Part shown: piece by piece, positions 1-5,547 of the stretch
Position numbering within the stretch: position 1 is the stretch's first letter
Layout of the letters: each line of letters starts with the position of its first letter
Source: Thermoplasmata archaeon
GTDB lineage: Archaea > Thermoplasmatota > Thermoplasmata > Lutacidiplasmatales > UBA184
DNA: 6,677 nt
Assembly (NCBI GenBank): GCA_030039715.1
Contig: JASHVA010000069.1
Location: 1 to 6,677, forward strand
Reading direction: 5' to 3'
Translations under genes and position numbers: made by a program
Notes under the pieces: model-generated
Seen by the model: the letters and a program-made list of their open reading frames with translations, nothing else
Told to the model about the DNA's origin: nothing
Database searches by the model: none

Positions 1-1
1 G

Positions 2-967
2 CCCCCCTCGCTCCCGACCGCCCCGCGCACCGTCGCGCGCGCCCGCGCCCGCCCCCCGCGGGTCGCGGCCCCCTTCGGCGCCCTCCTCCTCGGACGCCCG
101 CCGGTCGCGACCGTCACGGTCGGGCGGGACGAGTCGAGCGAGCATCTCTTTCGTCGGCTCCTCGGCGCCTACCTGGGCGGCGCCCGGGAGTTCGTCGTGG
201 TCGATCGGCATCCGCGCTCGGGCAGCACGCGCGACGTCGTGCGCACGTTCTGCCGCCGGACGCGCCAGCCCGAGATCGTCTCGGAGGAGGACGGGGTCCT
301 CCGGCTCCGGGACCTCGCCTACGAGAGCCCGGTGCCGCTCCCCGAGCGGCTCGCCCGGATGGGCCGGATGGTCGTGGGGTTCCACCGGGAGGCGGTCGAG
401 AGCTGGGCGCACCTCCCGTTCGGCGACGATCAGTACTGGGAGCGACGCGACGACGAGATCGACCGCGAGGCGTGGTACGTCCAGCGGCTCGCCGCGCTCC
501 ACCTCGGCCTGGACGGGAGCGGCGTGAACCTCCTCGGCCCGTGGACGATCGCGCGGAGCCTCGAGCGGATCGCGGACCACGCGACCGTCCTCGGCGAGGT
601 CGGCCGCCGGCTCGTCGAGCTGCCCGACGGCGCGGGCCCGCTCACGACGTTGCGGCAGTTCCACTCCCAGGCGATGGACCACCTCGAAGGGGTCCTCAGC
701 GCCCGGGACGACGCGGCCGCGAACGACCTCCTCGACATGGGGGACGCGCTCCTCGCCTCCGGCCGGGCGCTCTCCGACCGCCTCCTCCCCGCCGTGGGCG
801 TCGGGACGATGCCGCCCGCGACCGCCGCGGCGGTCACGCGCATCCTGGAGTCGATCGGCCGGACGATCGCCTACGCCCAGGACATCGCGCAGGTCGCGCT
901 CGACCGGGCGATCCCCGTCTCGTTCTCGGACGTCCCGACCGTCGACGGCGAACCGATCCCGCTGTGA
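2..967 (+). CDS. phoU: PhoU-family phosphate uptake regulator, archaeal type (5' end outside window)
   Basis: The reading frame is open from the first bases of the window to the TGA at 965-967, with no ATG, GTG or TTG in frame before GTG 197. That GTG lies inside a conserved segment, so the true start is upstream of the window. About 321 residues are visible. The early part (SSEHLFRRLLGAYLGGARE, about residues 44-62) looks like the linker that follows the N-terminal AbrB/SpoVT-like DNA-binding domain of archaeal PhoU proteins; that domain would lie mostly outside the window. Two helical PhoU repeats follow. The first carries the signature LERIADHA (about residues 187-194), the E-x-x-x-D-H metal-binding pattern. 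The equivalent place in the second repeat reads ILESIGRTIAYAQDIAQ (about 282-298), where the usual aspartate is alanine. PhoU proteins are cytoplasmic and modulate phosphate transport and signalling. The sixA-like gene follows on the same strand. Family assignment is good; the exact role is inferred. Confidence 0.82.
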   Translation, partial: PPSLPTAPRTVARARARPPRVAAPFGALLLGRPPVATVTVGRDESSEHLFRRLLGAYLGGAREFVVVDRHPRSGSTRDVVRTFCRRTRQPEIVSEEDGVLRLRDLAYESPVPLPERLARMGRMVVGFHREAVESWAHLPFGDDQYWERRDDEIDREAWYVQRLAALHLGLDGSGVNLLGPWTIARSLERIADHATVLGEVGRRLVELPDGAGPLTTLRQFHSQAMDHLEGVLSARDDAAANDLLDMGDALLASGRALSDRLLPAVGVGTMPPATAAAVTRILESIGRTIAYAQDIAQVALDRAIPVSFSDVPTVDGEPIPL

Positions 968-1043
968 GCCGACGCGGTCGCCCGGGGGCGCGGAAGCGCT
1001 TTCTCCCCCGGTCGCCCGTGCCCCGTCCGCCCCCGCGAGGCCC
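968..1043 (+). other. phoU-sixA intergenic spacer, no convincing promoter
   Basis: This 76-base spacer holds an 8-base palindrome (AAGCGCTT, 994-1001) running into a short pyrimidine tract (TTTCTCCCCC, 1000-1008). The TTTCTC stretch is the only relatively AT-rich spot and lies about 40 bases before the sixA GTG. That is farther than expected for a leaderless start, and it is a poor match to an archaeal TATA box. It could be a weak promoter or the end of the phoU transcript, or the two genes may share one mRNA. Confidence 0.3.
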
Positions 1044-1571
1044 GTGACCGAACCGTCGCATCCCCCGCGCGTCGTCGTCCTGCGGCACGGCCCCGCCGAG
1101 GTGCGCGACGCGCGCCGCTGGTCGGACGACGCGGCCCGCCCGCTCTCGCGGAAGGGGGTCGCGCAGACCCGGCGCGTGGCGAAAGGGCTCGCGAGCTACG
1201 TCGGAGCGGTGACGTCGCTCGCCTCCAGCCCGGCGGCGCGGGCGCGCCGGACCGCGGAGATCCTCCGGGAGACGCTCGAGCACTGCCCCCGACCCGCGTT
1301 CTGGCCCGAGCTCGACGTGGGGGCCCTCGCGGCCCCGATCCTCGGGCGGCTCCGTGCGGTCACGACCCCCGGGGCGACCGTCGTGATCGTCGGCCACGAG
1401 CCGACGCTGGCCGAGCTCGTCGGCCTCGCCCTCACGGGCGACGGCATCCCGATCGTGCGCCTGACGAAGGGCGGCGCGGCGTGCCTCGAGTTCCCCCGGT
1501 CGGTCCGACCGGGCGCGGCGCGCCTCCGCTGGCTCCTCACCCGGAAGCAGCTCGCGAGCGCGGGCGACTGA
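1044..1571 (+). CDS. sixA: SixA-type phosphohistidine phosphatase (histidine phosphatase superfamily)
   Basis: This is a 175-residue single-domain member of the histidine phosphatase (RHG) superfamily, close to the usual SixA length of about 160 residues. The catalytic motif is VVVLRHGPAE, with R14, H15 and G16; H15 is the expected phospho-acceptor. The SxxxRARRTAEIL segment (61-74) and the second histidine in VIVGHEPTLAEL (H118) complete the active site, and PLSRKG (33-38) is also typical. SixA enzymes remove phosphate from histidine on signalling proteins; some relatives act on small phosphoesters, so the substrate here is open. GTG 1044 is chosen because the RHG motif begins 14 residues later, as in relatives. 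No signal peptide is visible, so the protein should be cytoplasmic. It follows phoU by 76 bases. Its 3' end overlaps the convergent kinase gene by 35 bases, so no separate terminator fits between them. Confidence 0.88.
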   Translation: MTEPSHPPRVVVLRHGPAEVRDARRWSDDAARPLSRKGVAQTRRVAKGLASYVGAVTSLASSPAARARRTAEILRETLEHCPRPAFWPELDVGALAAPILGRLRAVTTPGATVVIVGHEPTLAELVGLALTGDGIPIVRLTKGGAACLEFPRSVRPGAARLRWLLTRKQLASAGD

Positions 1572-2277
1572 ACGCGCCGCCCGCGCGGGCGGGCTTCGCG
1601 TAGAGCGGCGCGATGAGCGCGCGGACGTCCTCGTGCACCTGCTCCGGGCGCCGGTTCGCGTCGACCCGGTGGAAGCCGTACTCCGAGCCGACCCACGCGA
1701 ATTCCTTCGACAGGCGCTCCTGGTAGGCGAAGAAGCTCTCGAAGAGGTCGCGGGAGAGCGAGAGGTCCATCCCCGACTCCCAGTAGTCGAGCGAGCCGTA
1801 CTTCGAGATCGCCCGGTGCAGCAGGATCTCGGGCCGCGCCTCGAGGAAGATGACGAGGTCGGGCCGGAGCGCGAACCCGTAGAGGCGGCGGGCCCACTCG
1901 CGCGAGGCGCCCCGCACGACCGCCCGCGCCATGAGCGTGTAGATGTACCGGTCGGCGAGCACGGTCGAGCCCGCGGCGAGGGCCGGCACGATCTTGTTCT
2001 CGAGCTGGTCCGCGAAGTCGACCGCGTAGAGCAGCGCGAGCGTCGTCGCGCCGAGCGTGTGGCCCTGCTTCGCCCGGTCGATCTCCTCGGCGACGAGCGT
2101 CGAGCGTCGGAGACCGGTGTCGACGACCGCGTGGCCCTCGATCTCGAGCCACTGCCGCAGGAGCGCGACCTCGGTCGTCCGCCCCGAGCCGTCCGCGCCC
2201 TCGATGACGATCAGCTTGCCCGCGACCGACTCGTCGGTGAGGCCCGGGAGCCGCGTCCCGTACGTCCTACCCATCAT
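1537..2277 (-). CDS. Thymidylate kinase (dTMP kinase)-family P-loop protein, diverged paralogue
   Basis: The 246-residue protein has a thymidylate-kinase fold layout: P-loop GADGSGRTT (27-35), LLYAVDFADQLE (82-93), DRYIYT (109-114), RPDL (138-141) and YWESGMDLSLSRDL (165-178). Automatic annotation would call it dTMP kinase. Two things argue for caution. The Walker A lysine is arginine (R33, codon CGG), and the region that should hold the dTMP-binding REPGGT motif reads TGLRRSTLV (54-62). It is clearly paralogous to the upstream gene 2267-2968, which shares DFAD, DRYxYT and GMDLxLS. The C-terminus from about residue 229 is a low-complexity tail rich in R, A and S, and its end is encoded antisense to the end of sixA. 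Tandem ATGs lie at 2277 and 2274; the start overlaps the previous stop by 11 (or 8) bases, which suggests coupled translation. It is the last gene of the ppx operon. The family is secure; the substrate is not. A polyphosphate-related kinase or a regulatory partner of its sister is my inference. Confidence 0.82.
   Translation of the reverse strand: MMGRTYGTRLPGLTDESVAGKLIVIEGADGSGRTTEVALLRQWLEIEGHAVVDTGLRRSTLVAEEIDRAKQGHTLGATTLALLYAVDFADQLENKIVPALAAGSTVLADRYIYTLMARAVVRGASREWARRLYGFALRPDLVIFLEARPEILLHRAISKYGSLDYWESGMDLSLSRDLFESFFAYQERLSKEFAWVGSEYGFHRVDANRRPEQVHEDVRALIAPLYAKPARAGGAFSRPRSRAASG
1577..1592. repeat. 16-base perfect palindrome just after the sixA stop
   Basis: CCGCCCGCGCGGGCGG equals its own reverse complement. 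It begins five bases past the sixA stop codon and lies inside the C-terminal tail codons of the convergent kinase gene. It has no loop and no T-tract, so it is a poor classical terminator. In sequence this GC-rich such a palindrome may be chance. Confidence 0.35.
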
Positions 2278-2968
2278 GGAGCAGCGCCTCCCCCGTGGGG
2301 AAGTTCTGGAGGATCGGACCGACGTGGCCGCGGAGCGCCGCCTGGATCGCTTCGACGGACCGGCCCGAGTCGATGACGGTGAAGTCGTCGGTCCGCGAGA
2401 TCCGGTCGTACTCCTGCTTCAGGCGTCCCTGGAACCGGGCGTAGCTCTCGTGGAGGTCGTCGGACAGCCCGAGGTCCATCCCGGCCTCGTAGTAGTTGAT
2501 CTTGAGGCGCGAGGCGATCTTCCGCTTCAGCGTGACCGAGACGGGCACCCGGAAGTAGAAGACGAGGTCCGGTCGGGGCGCGAACGAGTAGATGTTCCGG
2601 ACCCAGGCCGGGTCGCAGCCGCGCGCGGCGTCGCGCACGAACGCGGTGTAGGCGTACCGGTCGCAGACGACGACGTAGCCGGCCCGGAGCGGCGGCAGGA
2701 TCTTCCGCTCGAACCGGTCCGCGAAGTCGGTCGCGTGGAGGAGCGAGAAGGTCGTCGGCGTGAGGAGGTTCTTCTTCTTGCCGCGGCGGATCGTCGCGGC
2801 GGTCAGCTCCGAGGAGTTCCACTCGGTGAAGAAGACGCGGTAGCCCTGCGACTGGAGCCACTTTCCGAGGAGCGCGGCCTGCGTCGACTTGCCGCTCCCA
2901 TCGAGGCCCTCGAAGACGAAGAGCCGGCCGGGGAACCCGTGGGTCGGGCTCGGGCTCTCAGCCGGCAC
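2267..2968 (-). CDS. Thymidylate kinase (dTMP kinase)-family protein with intact P-loop; candidate polyphosphate-linked kinase
   Basis: The 233-residue P-loop kinase has an intact Walker A, GLDGSGKSTQ (21-30), then LLHATDFADRFE (76-87), DRYAYT (103-108), RPDL (132-135) and YYEAGMDLGLSDDL (159-172). Length and motif order match dTMP kinases, which phosphorylate dTMP to dTDP with ATP. However, the position of the conserved REPGGT dTMP-binding motif holds TEWNSSEL (48-55), followed by a basic patch RRGKKK (61-66). PPK2 polyphosphate kinases share the same overall fold (GxDxxGK and DR motifs). Together with ppx immediately upstream and CHAD, SixA and PhoU nearby, this makes a polyphosphate substrate plausible. 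The gene starts at GTG 2968, overlapping the ppx stop by 11 bases (GTGCCGGCTGA), and its own stop overlaps the next gene by 11 bases, so all three are probably translationally coupled. The protein should be cytoplasmic. The fold is certain; dTMP kinase versus polyphosphate-linked activity is unresolved. Confidence 0.85.
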   Translation of the reverse strand: MPAESPSPTHGFPGRLFVFEGLDGSGKSTQAALLGKWLQSQGYRVFFTEWNSSELTAATIRRGKKKNLLTPTTFSLLHATDFADRFERKILPPLRAGYVVVCDRYAYTAFVRDAARGCDPAWVRNIYSFAPRPDLVFYFRVPVSVTLKRKIASRLKINYYEAGMDLGLSDDLHESYARFQGRLKQEYDRISRTDDFTVIDSGRSVEAIQAALRGHVGPILQNFPTGEALLHDG

Positions 2969-4520
2969 GGATCCGGACCTCCACCTCGAACTCGCGCTCC
3001 ATCGGCTTGCGGACCTTCTCCTCCCAGTGGGCGGGGAGCGAGGTAGCGGCCGGGGCAGAAAAGGCCAGCGCGAGGTGCTTCCCTCCGCCCCCGAGGGAGA
3101 ACCGGGGACGCGCCTGCGCGACGACCTCCGCGACCTCGAGGATCGCCCCGAGCCGGCGGGCGGTCTCGATGTCGGAGGCGCGCAGGACCGGGAGGAATCC
3201 CTTCTTCCACGCCGACGGGAGGTCGCCGCCCTCGTGGAGGCGGGCCGCGAGGGAGGCGAGGAGGACCTCGCGCTGGTCGAGCCCCCAGATCGGGTAGTTC
3301 TGGATGAGGTAGGCCGAGTGGTTCGCGTGGCGCCACAGGTCGATCGCCGTCCCCGCGTCGTGCATCCAGCCGGCGACGCGCAGGGCGAGCCCCTCGCTGC
3401 GTCCCCACTCGTAGCGCGTCGCGAGCACGTCGAAGAGCGCGAGCGCCGTGTCCGCGACCTCGCGGCCGTGGTCGAGCCGGAACGCGAACGACTCGGCGGC
3501 CGCTTCCGCCGAGCGCTCGGCGAGGCGTTCCGCGGCGGCGGGGAGCTTCGCGCCGATCGCCTCGAGCGCGAGCCCTTCCCGGATCCCCGTGCCCGCGACG
3601 AGGATCCGCCCCGCGTCCGTCGCGCGCAGGAGCTCCTGGAGGACGACGATCCCGGCGATCACGACGTCGGCCCGGTCGGAGCCGATCCCCGGGATGGCAC
3701 GTCGTTTCGCGGCGGACATCTCGCCGAGGAGCTCCCCGAGCGCCTCCAGGTCGTGGTCCCAGAGCGGATAGCCGTGGACCCGCTCGATGGGGTAGTCCCG
3801 GAGCTCGATCGCGGCGCGGGCGAGCGACCGGACCGTGCCGCCGATCCCGAAGAGACGGTAGTTCTTGCCGCCGAACGCCTCGAACACCGAGCCGAGGGTC
3901 TCCCGGACGTAGTCGCGGAGCTCCTCGACCTCGCGGCGCTTCGGCGGGTCGTGGTCGAGGAAGCGCTGGGAGAGCCGGAGCACGCCGAGCGGCACGCTCA
4001 CGGAGTTCCGGAGCTGGCCCGCGCGGACCTCCGCGAGCTGGAGCGACCCTCCGCCGAGGTCGCTCACGATGTCGTGGTCGAGCTCCCAGGCTCCGGCGAT
4101 GCCGAGGTAGGCGTACCGCGCCTCCTCCGCCCCCGAGATCACCCGCAGGAGGACGCCGGTCGCGCGCTCGACCCGGCGGACGAACTCGGCCCCGTTCGGA
4201 GCGTCCCGTACGGCGCTCGTCGCGACGGCGATCGTCCGCGGGAGCCCGAGGGAACGGACCGAGAGCGCGAAGTGCTCGACCGCGCGGACTCCCCGCTCGA
4301 TCGCCGCGGCGCTCAGCCGTCCGTCCGGACCGGTGCCGAGGCCGAGCCGCGGCGACTCCTTGGTCTCGAAGAACGCCCGGACCGTCCCCGAGTGGGACGC
4401 CTCGAAGGCGACGAAGCGAGCCGTGTTCGAGCCGACGTCGACGACGCCGATCGTCCGGTCGGCTCGGGGGCGGGGACCGACGAGCGGCGCCGCGAGCTCC
4501 CCCGAGCGCGCCCGGTCCAT
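2958..4520 (-). CDS. ppx: Exopolyphosphatase / pppGpp phosphohydrolase (Ppx/GppA family)
   Basis: The 520-residue protein is near the length of bacterial PPX. The N-terminal actin-like half carries the phosphate-binding loop DVGSNT (28-33), TSAVRDAPNG (101-110), the catalytic-glutamate segment ISGAEEARYAY (128-138), DLGGGS (154-159), VPLGVLRLSQRF (176-187) and GIGGT (225-229). From about residue 335 a helical HD-like domain follows, with WMHDAG (H387, D388) and HANHSAYLI (398-406). Such enzymes release phosphate processively from the ends of polyphosphate, and some hydrolyse pppGpp; cytoplasmic location is expected. ATG 4520 is the chosen start. It gives about 20 extra residues before the usual beginning, but a TATA-like box sits about 25 bases upstream of it, fitting leaderless transcription. 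It is the first gene of a three-gene operon with the two kinase paralogues, divergent from the CHAD gene. Confidence 0.95.
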   Translation of the reverse strand: MDRARSGELAAPLVGPRPRADRTIGVVDVGSNTARFVAFEASHSGTVRAFFETKESPRLGLGTGPDGRLSAAAIERGVRAVEHFALSVRSLGLPRTIAVATSAVRDAPNGAEFVRRVERATGVLLRVISGAEEARYAYLGIAGAWELDHDIVSDLGGGSLQLAEVRAGQLRNSVSVPLGVLRLSQRFLDHDPPKRREVEELRDYVRETLGSVFEAFGGKNYRLFGIGGTVRSLARAAIELRDYPIERVHGYPLWDHDLEALGELLGEMSAAKRRAIPGIGSDRADVVIAGIVVLQELLRATDAGRILVAGTGIREGLALEAIGAKLPAAAERLAERSAEAAAESFAFRLDHGREVADTALALFDVLATRYEWGRSEGLALRVAGWMHDAGTAIDLWRHANHSAYLIQNYPIWGLDQREVLLASLAARLHEGGDLPSAWKKGFLPVLRASDIETARRLGAILEVAEVVAQARPRFSLGGGGKHLALAFSAPAATSLPAHWEEKVRKPMEREFEVEVRIRAG

Positions 4521-4540
4521 GGCCTCCCACAGGAGGGTAC

Positions 4541-4550
4541 GTACATAGAC
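4541..4550 (-). promoter_or_regulatory. Archaeal TATA-like promoter element of the ppx-kinase operon
   Basis: On the - strand the sequence reads GTCTATGTAC, a rare AT-richer island in this GC-rich DNA. It is centred about 25 bases upstream of the A of the ppx ATG (4520). That is the usual TATA-to-start distance in archaea, so the transcript would begin at or next to the ATG and be leaderless. The purine-rich stretch just upstream on that strand (GGGTGAG) could serve as a BRE. Confidence 0.6.
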
Positions 4551-4568
4551 CTCACCCGGGGTACATAG
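4541..4568. repeat. Direct repeat GTACATAG x2 in the divergent promoter region
   Basis: GTACATAG occurs at 4541-4548 and again at 4561-4568, exactly 20 bases (about two helical turns) apart. The copy nearer ppx overlaps its TATA-like element. The spacing and position would suit an operator for a dimeric or cooperative regulator controlling ppx and perhaps the CHAD gene. The second copy may instead be another TATA-like element. No regulator is identified. Confidence 0.45.
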
Positions 4569-4591
4569 GCCCCGACCGTCCCCCGGGGGCC

Positions 4592-4619
4592 CCCCGCGGA
4601 GGGCTTACAACCCGCGGGG
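4592..4619. repeat. Inverted repeat around the CHAD-gene TATA-like box
   Basis: CCCCGCGG (4592-4599) and CCGCGGGG (4612-4619) form perfect 8-base inverted arms separated by 12 bases that contain the sequence CTTACAA. A regulator bound here would cover the probable promoter of the CHAD gene. The arms are pure G and C in a GC-rich region, so chance occurrence is possible. Confidence 0.4.
4603..4610 (+). promoter_or_regulatory. Candidate TATA-like element for the CHAD-methyltransferase unit
   Basis: GCTTACAA is the most AT-rich spot directly before the CHAD gene. Standard archaeal spacing puts transcription start near 4631. That is downstream of GTG 4621 and 11-14 bases before the in-frame GTGs at 4642 and 4645, so this box, if real, argues for one of the later starts. 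The alternative promoter is GTACATAG at 4561-4568, which would leave a leader of about 30 bases before GTG 4621. Confidence 0.4.
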
Positions 4620-4620
4620 C

Positions 4621-5547
4621 GTGCGGCCTCCGAGGTCGCTCGTGGTGCCGCCCGCCTCCACCGCCCGGATCCTTCGACTCGCGCAGGAGCTCGACCGGCT
4701 CCTCGCGGAGGTCGCCGGGTCGGTCGACGACGTGATCGACCACGCCCACCCGACGCCCGAGAGCCTCCACGAGCTCCATCGGGAGATGCGCCGGCTCCGT
4801 CACGCGCTCGCCCTCTGGGTCGAGGTCCTCGGTGCGCGCCAGCGCGACCTCGTCCGTCCGCTCGACCAACGCCTGAAGCGGCTCGCCCGGCTCATCGGCC
4901 GGGTGCGCGACCGCGACGTCGTGCTCGACCTGCTGGAGGGAGGTTCGCTGCCGCGCCCGGTGCGCGAGGACGCGGCGCTCGTCGCCCGGCTGCGGGCCCG
5001 GCTGCGGGACGACGGCCGCACCGGCCGGGAGCTCCTGCGGGTCTTCCTGCGCTCGGAACGGGACGCCCATCTCTTCGAGGGGCTCCGGGAGAGCCTCGAA
5101 TTGACGCCGCGGGCCGGCTCGGGCAATCAGCTCGCCGCCCTGCTGGAGGAGGAGGTCGACCGGCGGGACGCCCGGGTCCGCGCGGCGCACAAGAAGGCGC
5201 GCCAGCGTCCGACCTCGAATCGCCTCCACCGGCTCCGCATCCAGGTCCGGCGGCTGCGCCATCTGAGCGAGGTGCGCTCGCGGCTCGACGGGGCGGGACG
5301 CGACGGCTTTCCGCCGGCCGCCCGTCGCCTCCAGGCCCGGCTGGGGCGCCTCCACGACCTCGACGTGGTGCTCGCCGACCTCGACCCCGACTTGAAGTCG
5401 ACCGACTGGGCCCGGGCCCTCCGCCGGGAGCGGCGTTCGGTCCGCAACTCGATCCGCACGACGTTGCGCGAGCACCGGTGGCCCGAGATCGCACCGCGGG
5501 GCGTCCCCGGTCCCGGTCCGCTGCGTCGACGCACGGCGAGCGCTTAG
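4621..5547 (+). CDS. CHAD domain-containing protein (probable polyphosphate-binding)
   Basis: The 308-residue protein is an all-helical CHAD domain with the expected two-fold internal repeat. The first half has HELHREMRRLRHAL (50-63), the conserved histidine and arginine helix, then GRVRDRDVVLDLL (93-105). The second half repeats the pattern with LHRLRIQVRRLRHLSEV (202-218) and LGRLHDLDVVLADL (241-254). The basic helices form the pore known to bind polyphosphate in characterised CHAD proteins. No CYTH domain is fused to it, unlike many bacterial CHAD proteins. The C-terminal 20 residues are rich in G, P and R. The start is uncertain: GTG 4621 gives the longest form, but GTG 4642 or 4645 keeps the whole domain and fits the nearest TATA-like box better. 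It is divergent from ppx, and its TAG is followed directly by the ATG of the methyltransferase gene. A role in binding or localising polyphosphate made or degraded by the neighbouring operon is inferred. Confidence 0.9.
   Translation: MRPPRSLVVPPASTARILRLAQELDRLLAEVAGSVDDVIDHAHPTPESLHELHREMRRLRHALALWVEVLGARQRDLVRPLDQRLKRLARLIGRVRDRDVVLDLLEGGSLPRPVREDAALVARLRARLRDDGRTGRELLRVFLRSERDAHLFEGLRESLELTPRAGSGNQLAALLEEEVDRRDARVRAAHKKARQRPTSNRLHRLRIQVRRLRHLSEVRSRLDGAGRDGFPPAARRLQARLGRLHDLDVVLADLDPDLKSTDWARALRRERRSVRNSIRTTLREHRWPEIAPRGVPGPGPLRRRTASA

Noticed and set aside
197..199. GTG 197 as the start of the PhoU-family gene
   Set aside because: The same frame is open back to base 2 and already matches the family before this codon (AYLGGAREFVVV), so the start is upstream of the window.
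994..1008. AAGCGCTT palindrome plus pyrimidine tract as a transcription terminator of phoU
   Set aside because: The palindrome has no loop and the tract is mostly C; archaeal terminators need a clear T run, so it is not called.
2057..3046. 329-codon + strand frame antisense to the two kinases
   Set aside because: No recognisable motifs; the P-loop kinases on the opposite strand explain the coding signal.
2803..4530. 575-codon - strand frame overlapping ppx in another phase
   Set aside because: Its product is an arginine/glycine/alanine-rich shadow; the ppx frame has clear catalytic motifs and a fitting promoter.
2889..4568. 559-codon + strand open frame antisense to ppx
   Set aside because: The product is a low-complexity string of R, E, D, P and V with no recognisable domain. 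The opposite strand encodes a full Ppx/GppA protein with all motifs, so this is a GC-rich shadow frame.
4580..4589. CCCCCGGGGG palindrome in the divergent promoter
   Set aside because: It is a simple C/G run without a loop or flanking structure, easily produced by base composition.
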